64,000 nucleotides of DNA, taken from contig OZ038380.1 of the NCBI GenBank assembly GCA_964036045.1, positions 120,003,199 through 120,067,198 of the forward strand, read 5' to 3'. Origin of the DNA: Eutreptiella sp. 'Long Island Sound 2002'. Its lineage: Eukaryota > Euglenozoa > Euglenophyceae > Eutreptiales > Eutreptiaceae. The notes under the pieces are model-generated. The model was not told the DNA's origin and searched no databases. It saw nothing but the letters and a program-made list of their open reading frames with translations. The position numbers and the translations under genes are program-made. Positions 20,120 through 29,912 of this stretch are shown here, piece by piece. Each line of letters starts with the position of its first letter. The first letter of the stretch is position 1.

Positions 20120-23072
20120 ATGAGTGAACGAGGGTCGCCAGAACGTCCAGCAACACACACAGAGGCCATGGAGTCGTCACTAGGGACCGACCAAGGGGAC
20201 ATGCCGAAGAAAGGACGCAAGAAGAAGGGTGAGAAGAAGCCAATACCGGAGATGAAGCTCACAGCCGATGTGCAACAGTGGCTGCGGCAGGAGAATGGTA
20301 AAGTGGTGAAGGTAAAGATTGCTGATTTGAGAATTGACAAGACCAAGGAGCGCGGACAGATCCGATCCATCAACTATGACGACGTTGCCAGGAAAGTGAC
20401 GGGATACCTAGCACTGCCACCAGCTGGACCGTTGCGCGTAACGGCGTCGGAGGATAGTGGTATGACTCGCTTCGCGTTCGATCGAAGACGTTTCTTCTCT
20501 TTGCTTCGGTTCATGATTTGCTTTGCAGATGGCTCACTTTACGTTCTGAATGGTCAACATGGCACAGAAACATGCAGAAAGATTCAGGAACTGCCTCTCG
20601 CAGAAGGCAAAGAATTGGGGGACTGGCAGGAGTTTTGCTACGTTGACATTCTGAAGTACGAAACGCCTTGGAGGATCCGGGCCAAGGTTGCAGGATTGCA
20701 ACAAGCGGGCAGCCAGTCTGTGACGTGGATTCCGCTGTCTGAGGCGCTGGACAACATGTTGTTGTACATTGAGGACCAGAAGCGGGAAAAAGAGCCACTG
20801 GATTTCGAGCGGTTCAAGATTGCTGTTGTCCAGGCTGCCGTCAACTCTGCGTTTCTTGCACCCGAGGTTTTGGAGGAAGCAGGACACACAGTATGTATTC
20901 GTGTATCGCACGGTTACAGTGCGCGAGGCCTCGCGCACTCCATGACACTGTTTTCCCTCGCAGGACTCAACATTCAAGAACTGGAGGGAAATCTTCCCCC
21001 TGGCGTATTACTGCGGTCGTGAGGCGGTTACTGGCATGAGAAACCTCGAGAATAAGAGCAGGAAAGACAAAGTTACAAGGAACGCCTTCAAGAAGCTGGA
21101 GGGGCTGCATCTACCGAGCTTATTGCAGAAAGTCTATGCGCACATGAACCTGAAGGACTCGACCTTACGCACCACCCAGAACTACATTGATGCGCATATT
21201 ACGGATCAATGGGTTTATTTCCATCTTTACCATCCGGACAATAAGCAGTAGGTCAACCAGACCGCAGGTATGCGTCAGTGTTGCAGCTTCAGTGCGCGAG
21301 GGCTCGCGCACTCAACCACCATTTTCACATCCGTACAGCTGCTGATGCGAAGATCCGAGAAGAGGTCGCAGCACTGGGCACGCCGCAACTGAAAATTGGG
21401 CTGGGAAATTGGGGTTACTGGCCGGACGCATCAAGTACGAAGTACCGGTCGCCGTGGCCAAAATGGAAGACGTTGACCAATGCACCTCTGTGGCGGACTG
21501 AGGACAAGGGCGCACCTCCATTACCGCAGACGCTGGCCGTGCGGAAACAACTGCAAAGGAAGACCGAGGCACCATCATTGGAACCGTCACAGACACAGCG
21601 GACTACTGGCGATGTGATCAATGTCTCTAAGCAGGACGAGCAAGGGAGCAAATTCTCTTTGACGGCCTGCCGCATTGAGGATATCCAAGAGACACCGCCA
21701 GCCCGTTTCGGGGATCTGCAGTACCCGTTGTGGGTCATCAACGTTGACCTTTTCGTTGAATATGACACTGCAGGATTTTTTCCGAAGTGGCTGTACGATG
21801 TGATGATGCTGGAGAAAGACCTCATTTTCTATGGCGAGGCTGATGTTGTGCACCGTATTGGCCGCGACATACAGAGGCTCTGGCGTATGGAGAAGGACAA
21901 GGATCCAACCAGAGTGCCATTCTACCATGTTCGGTTGCCGGTATACTCTTGGTTATCGGGTCCCGTGACCAGGAGTACGTATCAGTTCGACGAGCACTGT
22001 ATGTGGATCAGAACAACAAGTCGCTGGGATAAGCAGGTATATCTGCTTTACTCGCCTGTTACGATGCCGTTGTGTGCGCGAGGCCTCGCGCACTGCTGCC
22101 TCCATTATTTGTCTTTATACATCACATTCACAGTTGCCGAACTATGTGTCGTATTCTGCTGGACATTTCAAAGAGATGCAGACCAAGAACCTTGGTGGTT
22201 TCATGCCTCTGATTCACGTGCTGTGGTACCTGGACAAATATCTTTTGAGCAGTGGGTATTCTGATGCAGTGGTTGGTGTGGACGACACGCCTGCCATGGC
22301 CGCAAAGATTGCGATGTCCGACCTCCGTACTAAAGTGGCTTTTCTGGCTGTGTCAGCGATCAAGCAAAAGGACCTTGGGAATGCCGTTGGAGGTGCTCTG
22401 CAGCATGCAATCGTCATGCGGTACATGTTGGAGGATGATCAGACGGAACAGGGAACAACAGCTGCAACTTGGGATACTCAAGAGGACTGGCTTCAGCGTG
22501 GCATTCCACTGTGTGTTCTGGACAGCAACCGAGGGCATGAAGGGCACCGGCAGGTGCATGCTGCAGAGGCCGTCCAGGAAGATGTCGTGACTGAGGCTTC
22601 CGCTGAGGACACTGAGCCTGTCGCGCCTGCACCTACCTTGCCAATGCAAGCCAAGGTGAAGAGGACTGCCAAAGTTATACCAATTCAGGGTACTGCAGCC
22701 GGAAAGGGAACCCCCTCGAGTAGCAAGAAGCAGGCAAAAGGAAAGGAGAAGGAATCTAACAAGCCCGCAGAATCAGACGACGACGATGCCGACGAGGAGG
22801 AGGAAGAAGACGATCCGGAGCAAGTACTGGAGACCCAGCAGAAGCGCAAGCGGGCCCCAGCGACTCACTTCGATGCAAGCCCCGAATCTGGTAAGGAACA
22901 GCCGAAGAAGAAAGCGAAGACTGCTGTCACCGCTAGTGCAGAGTTCAAGCCGCCCTCGCGTTCTGGTGCCCAGCCGTCTCGTGGTACCGTTGCCTCTCCA
23001 AGTGGGACAAGTGCGGTGGCAAGAAGCCTGGGTTCCAGGTTGGCTAAGGTTGCGGGACTGAAGAAGAAATAA
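20120..23072 (+). CDS. transposon gene 2: four-exon protein with ParB/DGQHR-like motif
   Basis: Exons 20120-20890, 20964-21267, 21339-22036 and 22134-23072 join in phases 0, 1 and 0 to 2712 nt (903 codons plus stop). All introns are GT-AG with CAG/ACAG acceptors. The N-terminus is Lys-rich (KKGRKKKGEKK, likely nuclear). Residues about 140-155 read SLYVLNGQHGTETCRKIQE, which resembles the D/N-G-Q/H-H-R core of the ParB/sulfiredoxin/DndB-type fold. A central region has GNWGYWPDASSTKY and a hydrophobic block, ARFGDLQYPLWVINVDLFVE. The C-terminus is disordered, with an acidic run (DDDDADEEEEEDD) and basic stretches. One in-frame TAG at 21249-21251 (exon 2) means this copy is nonsense-mutated or needs readthrough. 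Function is unknown; DNA binding is an inference. The ATG at 20120 was chosen because the frame upstream has no other ATG and begins at a splice acceptor-like TTTAG. Confidence 0.75.
20891..20963 (+). other. gene 2 intron 1 (73 bp, phase 0) with palindrome
   Basis: GTATGTATTC donor, CCCTCGCAG acceptor. The palindrome occupies 20918-20939, about the middle. Confidence 0.9.
20918..20939. repeat. palindrome copy 6 (perfect, intron 1)
   Basis: AGTGCGCGAGG followed by its exact reverse complement, 27 bp from the donor and 24 bp from the acceptor. Confidence 0.95.
21268..21338 (+). other. gene 2 intron 2 (71 bp, phase 1) with palindrome
   Basis: GTATGCGTCAG donor, CATCCGTACAG acceptor. Phase 1 fits both neighbouring exons. 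The palindrome is at 21291-21312. Confidence 0.88.
21291..21312. repeat. palindrome copy 7 (intron 2)
   Basis: AGTGCGCGAGG followed by GCTCGCGCACT; one central mismatch. Confidence 0.93.
22037..22133 (+). other. gene 2 intron 3 (97 bp, phase 0) with palindrome
   Basis: GTATATCTGC donor, CACATTCACAG acceptor. The palindrome is at 22073-22094. Confidence 0.9.
22073..22094. repeat. palindrome copy 8 (intron 3)
   Basis: The GTGCGCGAGG core and its reverse complement are perfect; only the outermost A-T pair is lost. Confidence 0.93.
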
Positions 23073-23114
23073 GTCACCATTAACCCAAGTGTTTCGCCTC
23101 TTTTTGCGGTCATG

Positions 23115-23136
23115 TGTGCGCGAGGCCTCGCGCACT
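23115..23136. repeat. palindrome copy 9
   Basis: Perfect 20-bp core (GTGCGCGAGG plus reverse complement), 43 bp after the gene 2 stop codon. Confidence 0.92.
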
Positions 23137-23273
23137 CGCTTTCGACGCGAATGCAATTATATGCCCTTATGAGCTTGTACATTTTTGCCGAGCTTTCATT
23201 TCAGCGTTTGTATGTTGTGCACTTCCTGTCCTTTTCTTGTTGCCTTCTTTACACAATTGTTTCGATGACCTTG

Positions 23274-23295
23274 AGTGCGCAAGGCCTCGTGCACT
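23274..23295. repeat. palindrome copy 10
   Basis: AGTGCGCAAGG followed by CCTCGTGCACT; two mismatches. Confidence 0.88.
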
Positions 23296-23615
23296 CGGGG
23301 ACATAAAAAAGCAATTTATTTCGCAGGACAAACATAGGTGCAACTGGAGACCCGGGGAATGTCATTTTTGAAAATGAGCTCCCGAACAGGCACGCATTAG
23401 TTGGGTTTTGAAATACAAAAGCGACACCATTGGTAAAACACACCCTTCAAATCAGACAAAATAATAGTTTATTTTAATAAACAAACAGTGACAAAAAGCA
23501 GCAAATTGGGTAAAATTGTATTTTTTCGGTGGTATCTGAGTCATGTGTGCTGCAAATGTCAAAAAAAAATAGTTTTTCGGGCGGTCATTTTTCAGGTCCT
23601 TCTCTTCCAAAAGCG

Positions 23616-23637
23616 GGTGCAGTTTGCGTGGGCTAAG
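23616..23637 (-). repeat. right terminal inverted repeat, 22 bp
   Basis: GGTGCAGTTTGCGTGGGC then TAAG; reverse complement of 16731-16752 with one mismatch. Confidence 0.92.
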
Positions 23638-23642
23638 TCTCT
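23638..23642 (+). repeat. target-site duplication, right (TCTCT)
   Basis: Directly follows the right inverted repeat. The next bases, GAC, continue the 94-bp array unit. Confidence 0.9.
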
Positions 23643-24490
23643 GACAAAAATGGTCCCCCATAGGCCTTGCAGGAGGCTACGAACACCCCCTGGGCAGGAC
23701 TCCCCGTCCCCTCCAGGCGGGTGCGCCCGGTTCTCTGAAGGAGATGGCCCCCCCTTGACCTGGCAGAAAGCTCCGAACACCCCCTGGGCACGCCCCCCCT
23801 GTCCCCCACAGGCCGGTGCGCCCCGTTCTCCGAAGCAGATGGCCCCCCATTGGCCTGGGAGGAGGCTCCGACCAGCCCCTGGGCTGGACTCCCCGCCCCC
23901 CCAGGCCGGTGCTCCCGGTTATTAGAAGAGGATGGCTCTGCGTGGGCATTGCAGGAGGCTCCGAACACCCCCTGGGCCGGACTCCCTGGTCCCCCCGGGC
24001 GGGCTCGCCCGGTTCTCCGAAGATGACGCCTCCCCATACGCCCTGAAGAATGCTCCGGCCAGTCCCTGGGCAGGACCCCGTGTTCCCCGCAGGCCGGTGC
24101 TCCCGGTTCTCGGAAGATGCTGGCTCCCCATGGGCCTTGCAGGAGGCTCCGACCACCCCCTGGGCTGGACTCCCCGTCCCCCCCAAGGCTGGTGCACCCG
24201 GTTCTCCGAAGATGATGGCCCCCCATAGGCCCTGAAGGATGCCCCGACCACCCACTGGGGTGGACTCTGCATCCCCCAAGGCCGGTGCGCACGGTAGTAC
24301 ATCCCCAAAGCCCCTGCAGGACACTCCGACCACCACCTGGGCAGGACTCCCCATCCCCCCAGGCCGGTGCGCCGGGTAGTACATCCCCACAGGCCCTGCA
24401 GGACACTCCGACCACCCCCTGGGCAGGACTCCCCGTCCCCCCAGGCCGGTGTGCCCGGTTCTGCCTCCCCACAGGCCCTGCATGACACTC
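23643..24490 (+). repeat. 94-bp tandem array, right part (about 9 units)
   Basis: GCTCCG landmarks at 23675, 23770, 23864, 23957 and 24053, and so on (93-96 bp steps). The last units degenerate into the 47-bp array at about 24490. The minus strand is largely stop-free, producing spurious ORFs of about 300 codons. Confidence 0.92.
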
Positions 24491-24497
24491 GGAACAC

Positions 24498-27477
24498 TCA
24501 TTGCAGGAGTTGCACTGCCCACTGCCCCCAGGCAGTGAGGCAGTGCATTGCATAAGTTCCACTGCCCGCTGCTCTCAGGCAGTGAGGCAGTGGGTTGCAG
24601 AAGTTGCGCTGCCCACTGCCCCCAAGCAGTGGGGCAGTGCATTGCAGGCGTTGCACTGTCCAGTGCCACCAGACGGTGCGGCAGTGTTTTGCAGGAGTTG
24701 CACTGCTCACTGCCCCCAGGGCAGTGGGGCAGTGCATTACAGGAGTTGCACTGTTCACTGCCCCCAGGCCGTGAGGCAGTGCATTGCAGGAGTTGCACTG
24801 CCCATTGCCCCCAGGCAGTGAGGCAGTGCGTTGCAGGAGTTGCGCTGCCCATTGCCCCCAGGCGGTGCTGCAGCGTATTGCAGGAGTTGCACTGCCCACT
24901 GCCCCCGGGTAATGGGGCAGTGCGTCGCAGGAGTTGCACTTCCCACTGCCCCCAGGCAGTGGGGCAGTGCATTGCAAGAGTTGCACTGTCCATTCCTCCC
25001 AGGCAGCGAGGCAGTGCATTGCAGGAGTTGCACTGCCCACTGCCCCGAGGCAGTGGGGCAGTGCATTGCAGGAATTGCGCTGCCCACTGCCCCGTGACAG
25101 TGCGGCAGTGTATTGCAGGAGCTGCAACGCCCACTGCCCCCAGGAAGTGGGGCAGTGCATTGCAGAAGTTCCACTGCCCACTGCCCTCAGGGCAGTGAGG
25201 CAGTGCATTGCAGAAGTTGCACAGTCCAATGCCCCCAGGGCAGTGAGGCATTGCATTGTAGCAGTGCCACTGCTGACTGCCCCCAGGTAGTGAGACAGTG
25301 CATTGCAGGAGTTGCACTGCCCACTACCCCAAGGCGGTGCGGCAGTGTATTGCAGGTGTTGCACTGCCCACTGCTCCCAAGGCAGTGAGGCAGTGCATTG
25401 CAGGAATTCCACTGCCCCCTGCCCCCAGACAGTGGGGCAGTGCATTGGTGAACGTTGCACTGCCCACTGCCCCCAGGCAGCGAGGCAGTGCATTGCAGGA
25501 GTTGCACTGCCCACTGCCCCCAGGCGGTGAGGCAGTGCATTGGAGGAGTTGCACTGTCCACTGCCCCCGGGCAGTGAGGCAGTGCATTGCAGGAGTTCCA
25601 ATGCCCACTGCCCCCAGGCAGTGAGGCAGTGCATTTCATGAGTTCCACTGCCCACTGCTCCCAGGCAGTGAGGCAGTGCATTGCGGGACTTGCGCTGCCC
25701 ACTGCCCCCAGGCAGTGCGGCAGTGCATTGCAGGAGTTACACTGCCCACTGCCCCCAGGCAGTGGGGCAGTGCATTGCAGGCATTGCACTGTCCACTGCC
25801 CCCAGGGCAGTGAGGCAGTGCATTGCAGGAGTTGCACTGCCCACCGCCCCAGGGCAGTGAGGCAGTGCATTGCAGGAATTGCGCTGCCCAATGCCCCCAG
25901 ACAGTGCGGCAGTGCATTGCCAGTTGCAATGCTAACTGCCCCCTGGCAGTGGGGCAGTGCATTGCAGGAGTTGCGCTGCCCCTCGCCCCCAGGCAGTCAG
26001 CCAGTGGATTGCAGGAGGTCCACTGCCCAGCGCCCCGAGGGAAGGGGGCCGTGCATTGCACGAGTTGCACTGTCCACTGCCCCCAGGCAGTGACCCGGTG
26101 CATTGCAGGAGTTTCACTGCCCACTGCCCCCAGACAGTGAGGCAGTGCATTCGAGGAGCTGCACTGCCCACTGGCACCAGGCAGTGCGGCAGTGTATTGC
26201 CGGAGGTCCACTGCCCACTGCCCCCAGGCAGTGGGGTAGTGCATTGCAGGAGTTGCAGTGCGCACTGCCCCCAGGCAGTGAGGCAGTGCATTGCAGAAGT
26301 TGCACTGTCCACTGCCCCCAGGCAGTGATTTAGTGCATTGCAGGACTTGCACTGCCCACTGCTCCCAGGCAGTGAGGCAGTGCATTGCAGGACGTGCACT
26401 GCCAACTGCCCCAGGCCAGTGAGGCAGTGCATTGCAGGAGTTGCACTGCCCACTGCCCCCAGGCAGTGCGGCAGTGTATTGCCGGAGGTCCACTGCCCAC
26501 TCCCCCCAAGCAGTGGGGTTATGCATTGCAGGAGTTGCGCTGCCCACTGCCCTCAGGCAGTGAGGCAGTGCATTGCCGAAGTTGCACTGTCCACTGACCC
26601 CAGGCAGTGAGGCAGTGCATTGCAGGAGTTGCACTGCTCACTGCTCCCAGGCAGTGAGGCAGTGCATTGCAGCAGTTGCACTGCCCACTGCTCCAAGGCA
26701 GTGAGGCGGTGCATTGCAGGAGTTCCACTGCCCACTGCCCCCAGGCAGTGAGGCAGTGCATTGCAGGAGTTCCACTGCCCACTGCCCCAGGGCAGTGAGG
26801 CAGTGCAGTGCAGAAACTGCAATGCCCACTGCCCCCAGGCAGTGAGGCAGTGCATTGCAGGAGTTGCACTGCCCACTGGCTCCCGGCAGTGAGGCAGTGC
26901 ATTGCGGGAGTTGCACTGCCCACTGCTCCCAGGCAGTGAGGCAGTGCATTGCGGGAGTTGCACTTCCAACTGCCCCAGGGCAGTGAGGCAGTGCATTGTG
27001 GGAATTCCACTGCCCAATGCCCAAGGGCAGTGAGGCAGTGCATTGCAGGAGCTGCACTGCCTACTGCCCCCAGGCAGTGAGGCAGTGTATTGCCGGAGTT
27101 GCACTGCCCACTGACCCCAGGCAGTGCGGCAGTGTATTGCCGGAGGTCCACTGCCCACTGCCCCAAGGCAGTGGGGTAGTGCATTGCAGGAGTTGCACTG
27201 CCCACTGCTCCCAGGCTGTGAGGCGGTGTATTGCAGGAGTTCCACTGCCCACTGCCCCCAGGGCAGTGAGGCAGTGCATTGCATGAGTTCCACTGCCTAC
27301 TGCCCCAGGGCAGTGAGGCAGTGCATTGCAGAAATTGCACTGCCCACTGCGCCCAGGCAGTAAGGCAGTGCATTGCAGGAGTTGCACTGCCCGCTGCCCC
27401 CAGTCAGTGAGGCGGTGCATTGTAGGAGATGCGCTGCCCTCTGCCCCCAGGCAGTGAGGCAGTGCGTTGCGGGAGTT
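24498..27477 (+). repeat. 47-bp repeat array, block 1 (about 63 units)
   Basis: The unit is GCATTGCAGGAGTTGCACTG, then CCCACTGCCCCCAGGCAGTG, then AGGCAGT; starts at 24781 and 24828 illustrate the 47-bp step. Each unit contains CACTGCCCACTGCC, a CCCA loop and GGCAGTGAGGCAGTG, a self-complementary stem with one bulge. The minus strand lacks stops in all three frames (546-codon spurious ORF). Confidence 0.96.
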
Positions 27478-28973
27478 TTTTCTTTTTTTACGTAGACCAG
27501 TTCGAAACAAAGTTCTGGGCCGGGGCACCACCCCATGCTGAGTACATTGGAAAGGGGTATAACATACAAGAAGGGAGGTAAGTTCGAGGGTCATGGGTCA
27601 TGCATGGCAGTTGTGTGTAAGGTTAGCCCTCTCCCTTCTTAATTCGCTTTTTGGGTGGTGCTGAGGAAGGTTTGGGTAGAGGCCTTGACCAATATTATGG
27701 TGAAGGTGGTGTGGGGGAGGGTCGTGCTGGTGGTGGTGGTGCTGTGCGCTGCAGGAATGATTGAGGTCTAGTTGACTGTGACCTGGAGCTGGGCTGTGAC
27801 CTCTTTCTCACCTTCAGTGGTATGGGTGGCGGTGGAGTGTACCCCTGTGGTGCACGCCGTTTTCTATGCTTAGGAAGGAAAGAAGTGCTTTAGTTGGAGT
27901 TTGGTGTGCTGAAGTGGTTGATTCCTGAGCGAACGGTTGGAAGTGACGGAGGGGGGTGGTCCTGCAGCCACTGGTGACAGGTGTGGACCGCTGTGGTAAT
28001 GGCTGGACGTCTGTGAACCAGAAATGCAGAGAGCTGCTCTGGCGTCATTCCCATCGAGGCTTTAAGCTTGGCATGCAGTGAAGCTGGCACAAGTGTGCAA
28101 ATAAGGTTTCGTTTATCGCCGGGACGTGCGGACGACCACCAGGGGAGCACAAGTTGCAAGGTACTCGAAGGCCAGGCTCTCAGGAAAAGGTCTTGCAGGA
28201 ACTAAAGCGAAGTGCAGTGACTCAGCATAGATAATGGGTCCAAAGGGTGAAATTCATGGCACATTTAACATCGGTAGGAGAACATGTCGTGGTGAGACGG
28301 GAAACCTTCCACCCACAAGGTCGCGGATGTCCAGAGAAATGGCAGATTGTCCAGCTTGGATGAGTGACGGTACCAGTCATAGCTACAGAAGTGATCGAGT
28401 GCAGAGTGAAAATGCATTGGGGAGACATGCGACAGATCTTTGTTTTTTAGTTTGTTCGTGAGTGGAATCCCATTGAGAGATATGCAACCTTTCGGGGGGG
28501 GTGAGATCAGGTTAGGATGTGGGGGGCAGCTGTAGTAGATCCATTTTGCAAGCGCATCAGCGACTTCATTTCCCAAAAAACCCGCGTGGACCTTTATCCG
28601 GGCGACTTCTACTACTGCCTGGATATTGTGTAATTCTCTTTTGAAGGCTACCAACCAGTTGTAACGAGGTGTCTCTGACTTAGGTTGAGTCGGGCGCTGT
28701 GAAGGCTGATCGTCTGCTGCTTTACCGAACACAGAAACTACCTCAGAGTTATCTGAAAGGATGCAGATGTGCTTGGCTGGGAAGTGAAGCCTGATGAAGC
28801 GCAAACAGGAAAGAAGTACCCAAAAACTCTGCATCACCCGACCCGCGAAAGGGGGAAGGGATGGCAATGGCGAATGTAGGGGCATTGTGCGGGAAAAAAA
28901 CTGCCGCTGCGCCAGTGAGTGAGTTTTTCTTCCGAACCATCAATGTAAACCCGTAATGCTTGAAGGGGTGCGC
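27478..28973 (-). mobile_element. 5'-truncated LINE fragment with poly(A) tail inserted in the 47-bp array
   Basis: On the minus strand it ends in TAAAAAAAGAAAAAA next to the array (27478-27490). The array word GGAGTT is duplicated at 27472-27477 and 28974-28979, a likely target-site duplication. The 5' end (right side) starts inside an RNase H domain. The region 27491-28260 is the 3' part and carries only a weak 89-codon frame (27890-28159). Confidence 0.8.
28265..28973 (-). pseudogene. LINE RNase H domain
   Basis: Read leftward: VYIDGSEEKLTHW (first catalytic Asp), a frame change near 28880, then HICILSDNSEVV (second Asp) and KVHAGFLGNEVADALAKW (the GNExAD end motif with the last Asp). These are RNase HI hallmarks as found at the C-terminus of I/Jockey/Tad-type non-LTR elements. 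The following ~90 residues (KGCISLNGIPLTNKLKNK) are typical post-RNase H linker. The upstream RT has been lost by 5' truncation. Confidence 0.82.
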
Positions 28974-29118
28974 GGAGTTGCACTGCCCGCTGCCCCCAGG
29001 CAGTCGGGCAGTGCATTGCAAGAGTTCCACTGCCCACTGCCCCAGGGCAGTCCGGCAGTGCATTGCAGAAGCTGCACTGTCCACTGCCCCAAAACAGTGA
29101 GGAAGTGCATTGCGGGAG
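28974..29118 (+). repeat. 47-bp repeat array, block 2 (about 3 units)
   Basis: A short island of the same array between two retroposon insertions. Confidence 0.93.
29106..29118 (+). repeat. 13-bp target-site duplication, left
   Basis: TGCATTGCGGGAG, repeated exactly at 29913-29925. Confidence 0.9.
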
Positions 29119-29912
29119 TAAGTAAGTAAGTAAGTAAGGGCGGCCGCGGCTGCAGCCTCATCTGACATCTCCCTGTTTGTTTTACATGGTGGCCGCCTCT
29201 GGCGGGAAGAAGAGCTCACCACCATCAGTTCCCCTGGTGACCCCTGTCTCACATCCCGGCCGAGAACTGCAACCAGGTTCCCTTGGGGCATGACCGGCGG
29301 TAGGCTCCCTTCAGTCGCTGCCCTCACGATTTCAGCTCCTTCAGGTCACCCTTTGAAGGATCCCCCGGCCTTCCCCCCCTAGCACAGCCTATTAGGCGCC
29401 TGCAGGCGGGTTTCCTGTGGATAGCCCTCGCCGACAGCTGAGCATTTCTCTCTGTCAACCACATTCCACCACTCCCCATCCCTCACGGGTTGGACTACCC
29501 ACTCGGCTCCCGGATGCACTTGGGTGTCGTCCATCCACGGCTGGAGGCCAGGGGGCGACCCTTTCCATGTTCCCCCTGGTCCCGCTCACGCGTGAACCTA
29601 AGTGTACTCAGGCCATTGACCCAGGGCATCTCAAGGTCAACCCTCACCCCTGCGGACACCTCACGTCCGTCCCGGAGTTCAGGGCATTTTCCTGACTTCC
29701 CGTGGGCAGGTTCCCCATGGTTGGCCCATGGTTCACCACTCCATGGCGACTGGTTTCCCAATCCCATGGGGCTGTTGCTTGGCGCTTTCGGTCTCCCTGC
29801 CCATCCCATGTCCCATTCCCCTTTGCCTCATCCCGGCACCTGCCCGTTTCGAGCTTCCCATGGACTCCCTACCCCGTCAGGCCGTTGTGCGGCCCTAGCC
29901 ACACGCACTTCC
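29119..29912 (-). mobile_element. 794-bp (TTAC)n-tailed retroposon inserted in the 47-bp array
   Basis: Its 3' end on the minus strand is (TTAC)n; the plus strand reads TAAGTAAGTAAGTAAG from 29119. A perfect 13-bp target duplication flanks it. The minus strand near the tail can be read as REMSDEAAAAAALTYLLTYS, an Ala run followed by translated tail. A 105-codon minus frame (29495-29809) has no recognised domain. It is probably a 5'-truncated LINE or a non-autonomous derivative. Confidence 0.85.

Larger units (their letters stand above)
23073..23615 (+). other. 3' flank of gene 2 and right subterminal region
   Basis: A/T-rich, with two palindrome copies and the inverted AAAAACTATTTTTTT-type word near 23561-23577. 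No ORF is supported. Confidence 0.6.
16731..23637 (+). mobile_element. 6907-bp TIR DNA transposon with repeated internal palindromes
   Basis: Ends are inverted copies: CTTAGCCCACGCAAAC, one variable base, then GCACC on the left, with the reverse complement on the right. The flanks are a 5-bp TCTCT duplication inside a 94-bp tandem array that continues in phase on both sides, so both boundaries are exact. The subterminal word AAAAACTATTTTTTT is also inverted (left about 16804, right about 23577). The element is richer in A/T than its surroundings. It encodes a four-exon protein with a ParB/DGQHR-like motif (20120-23072) and an upstream, more decayed coding region (17825-19471). It holds ten copies of a 22-bp palindrome; I saw none outside it. 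A 5-bp duplication and these termini do not match any superfamily I know with confidence. Confidence 0.9.

Noticed and set aside
20490-20528. A further intron in gene 2 exon 1 (pyrimidine-rich stretch ending TTTGCAG)
   Set aside because: The frame stays open across it, it lacks the palindrome of the other three introns, and removing it would delete sequence leading into the NGQHG motif.
17897-21251. Alternative genetic code (TGA at 17897, TAG at 21249)
   Set aside because: All three stop codons interrupt otherwise good frames across the window (TAA in integrase and RT, TGA in integrase and the protease-like frame), so this is ordinary decay and not one reassigned codon.
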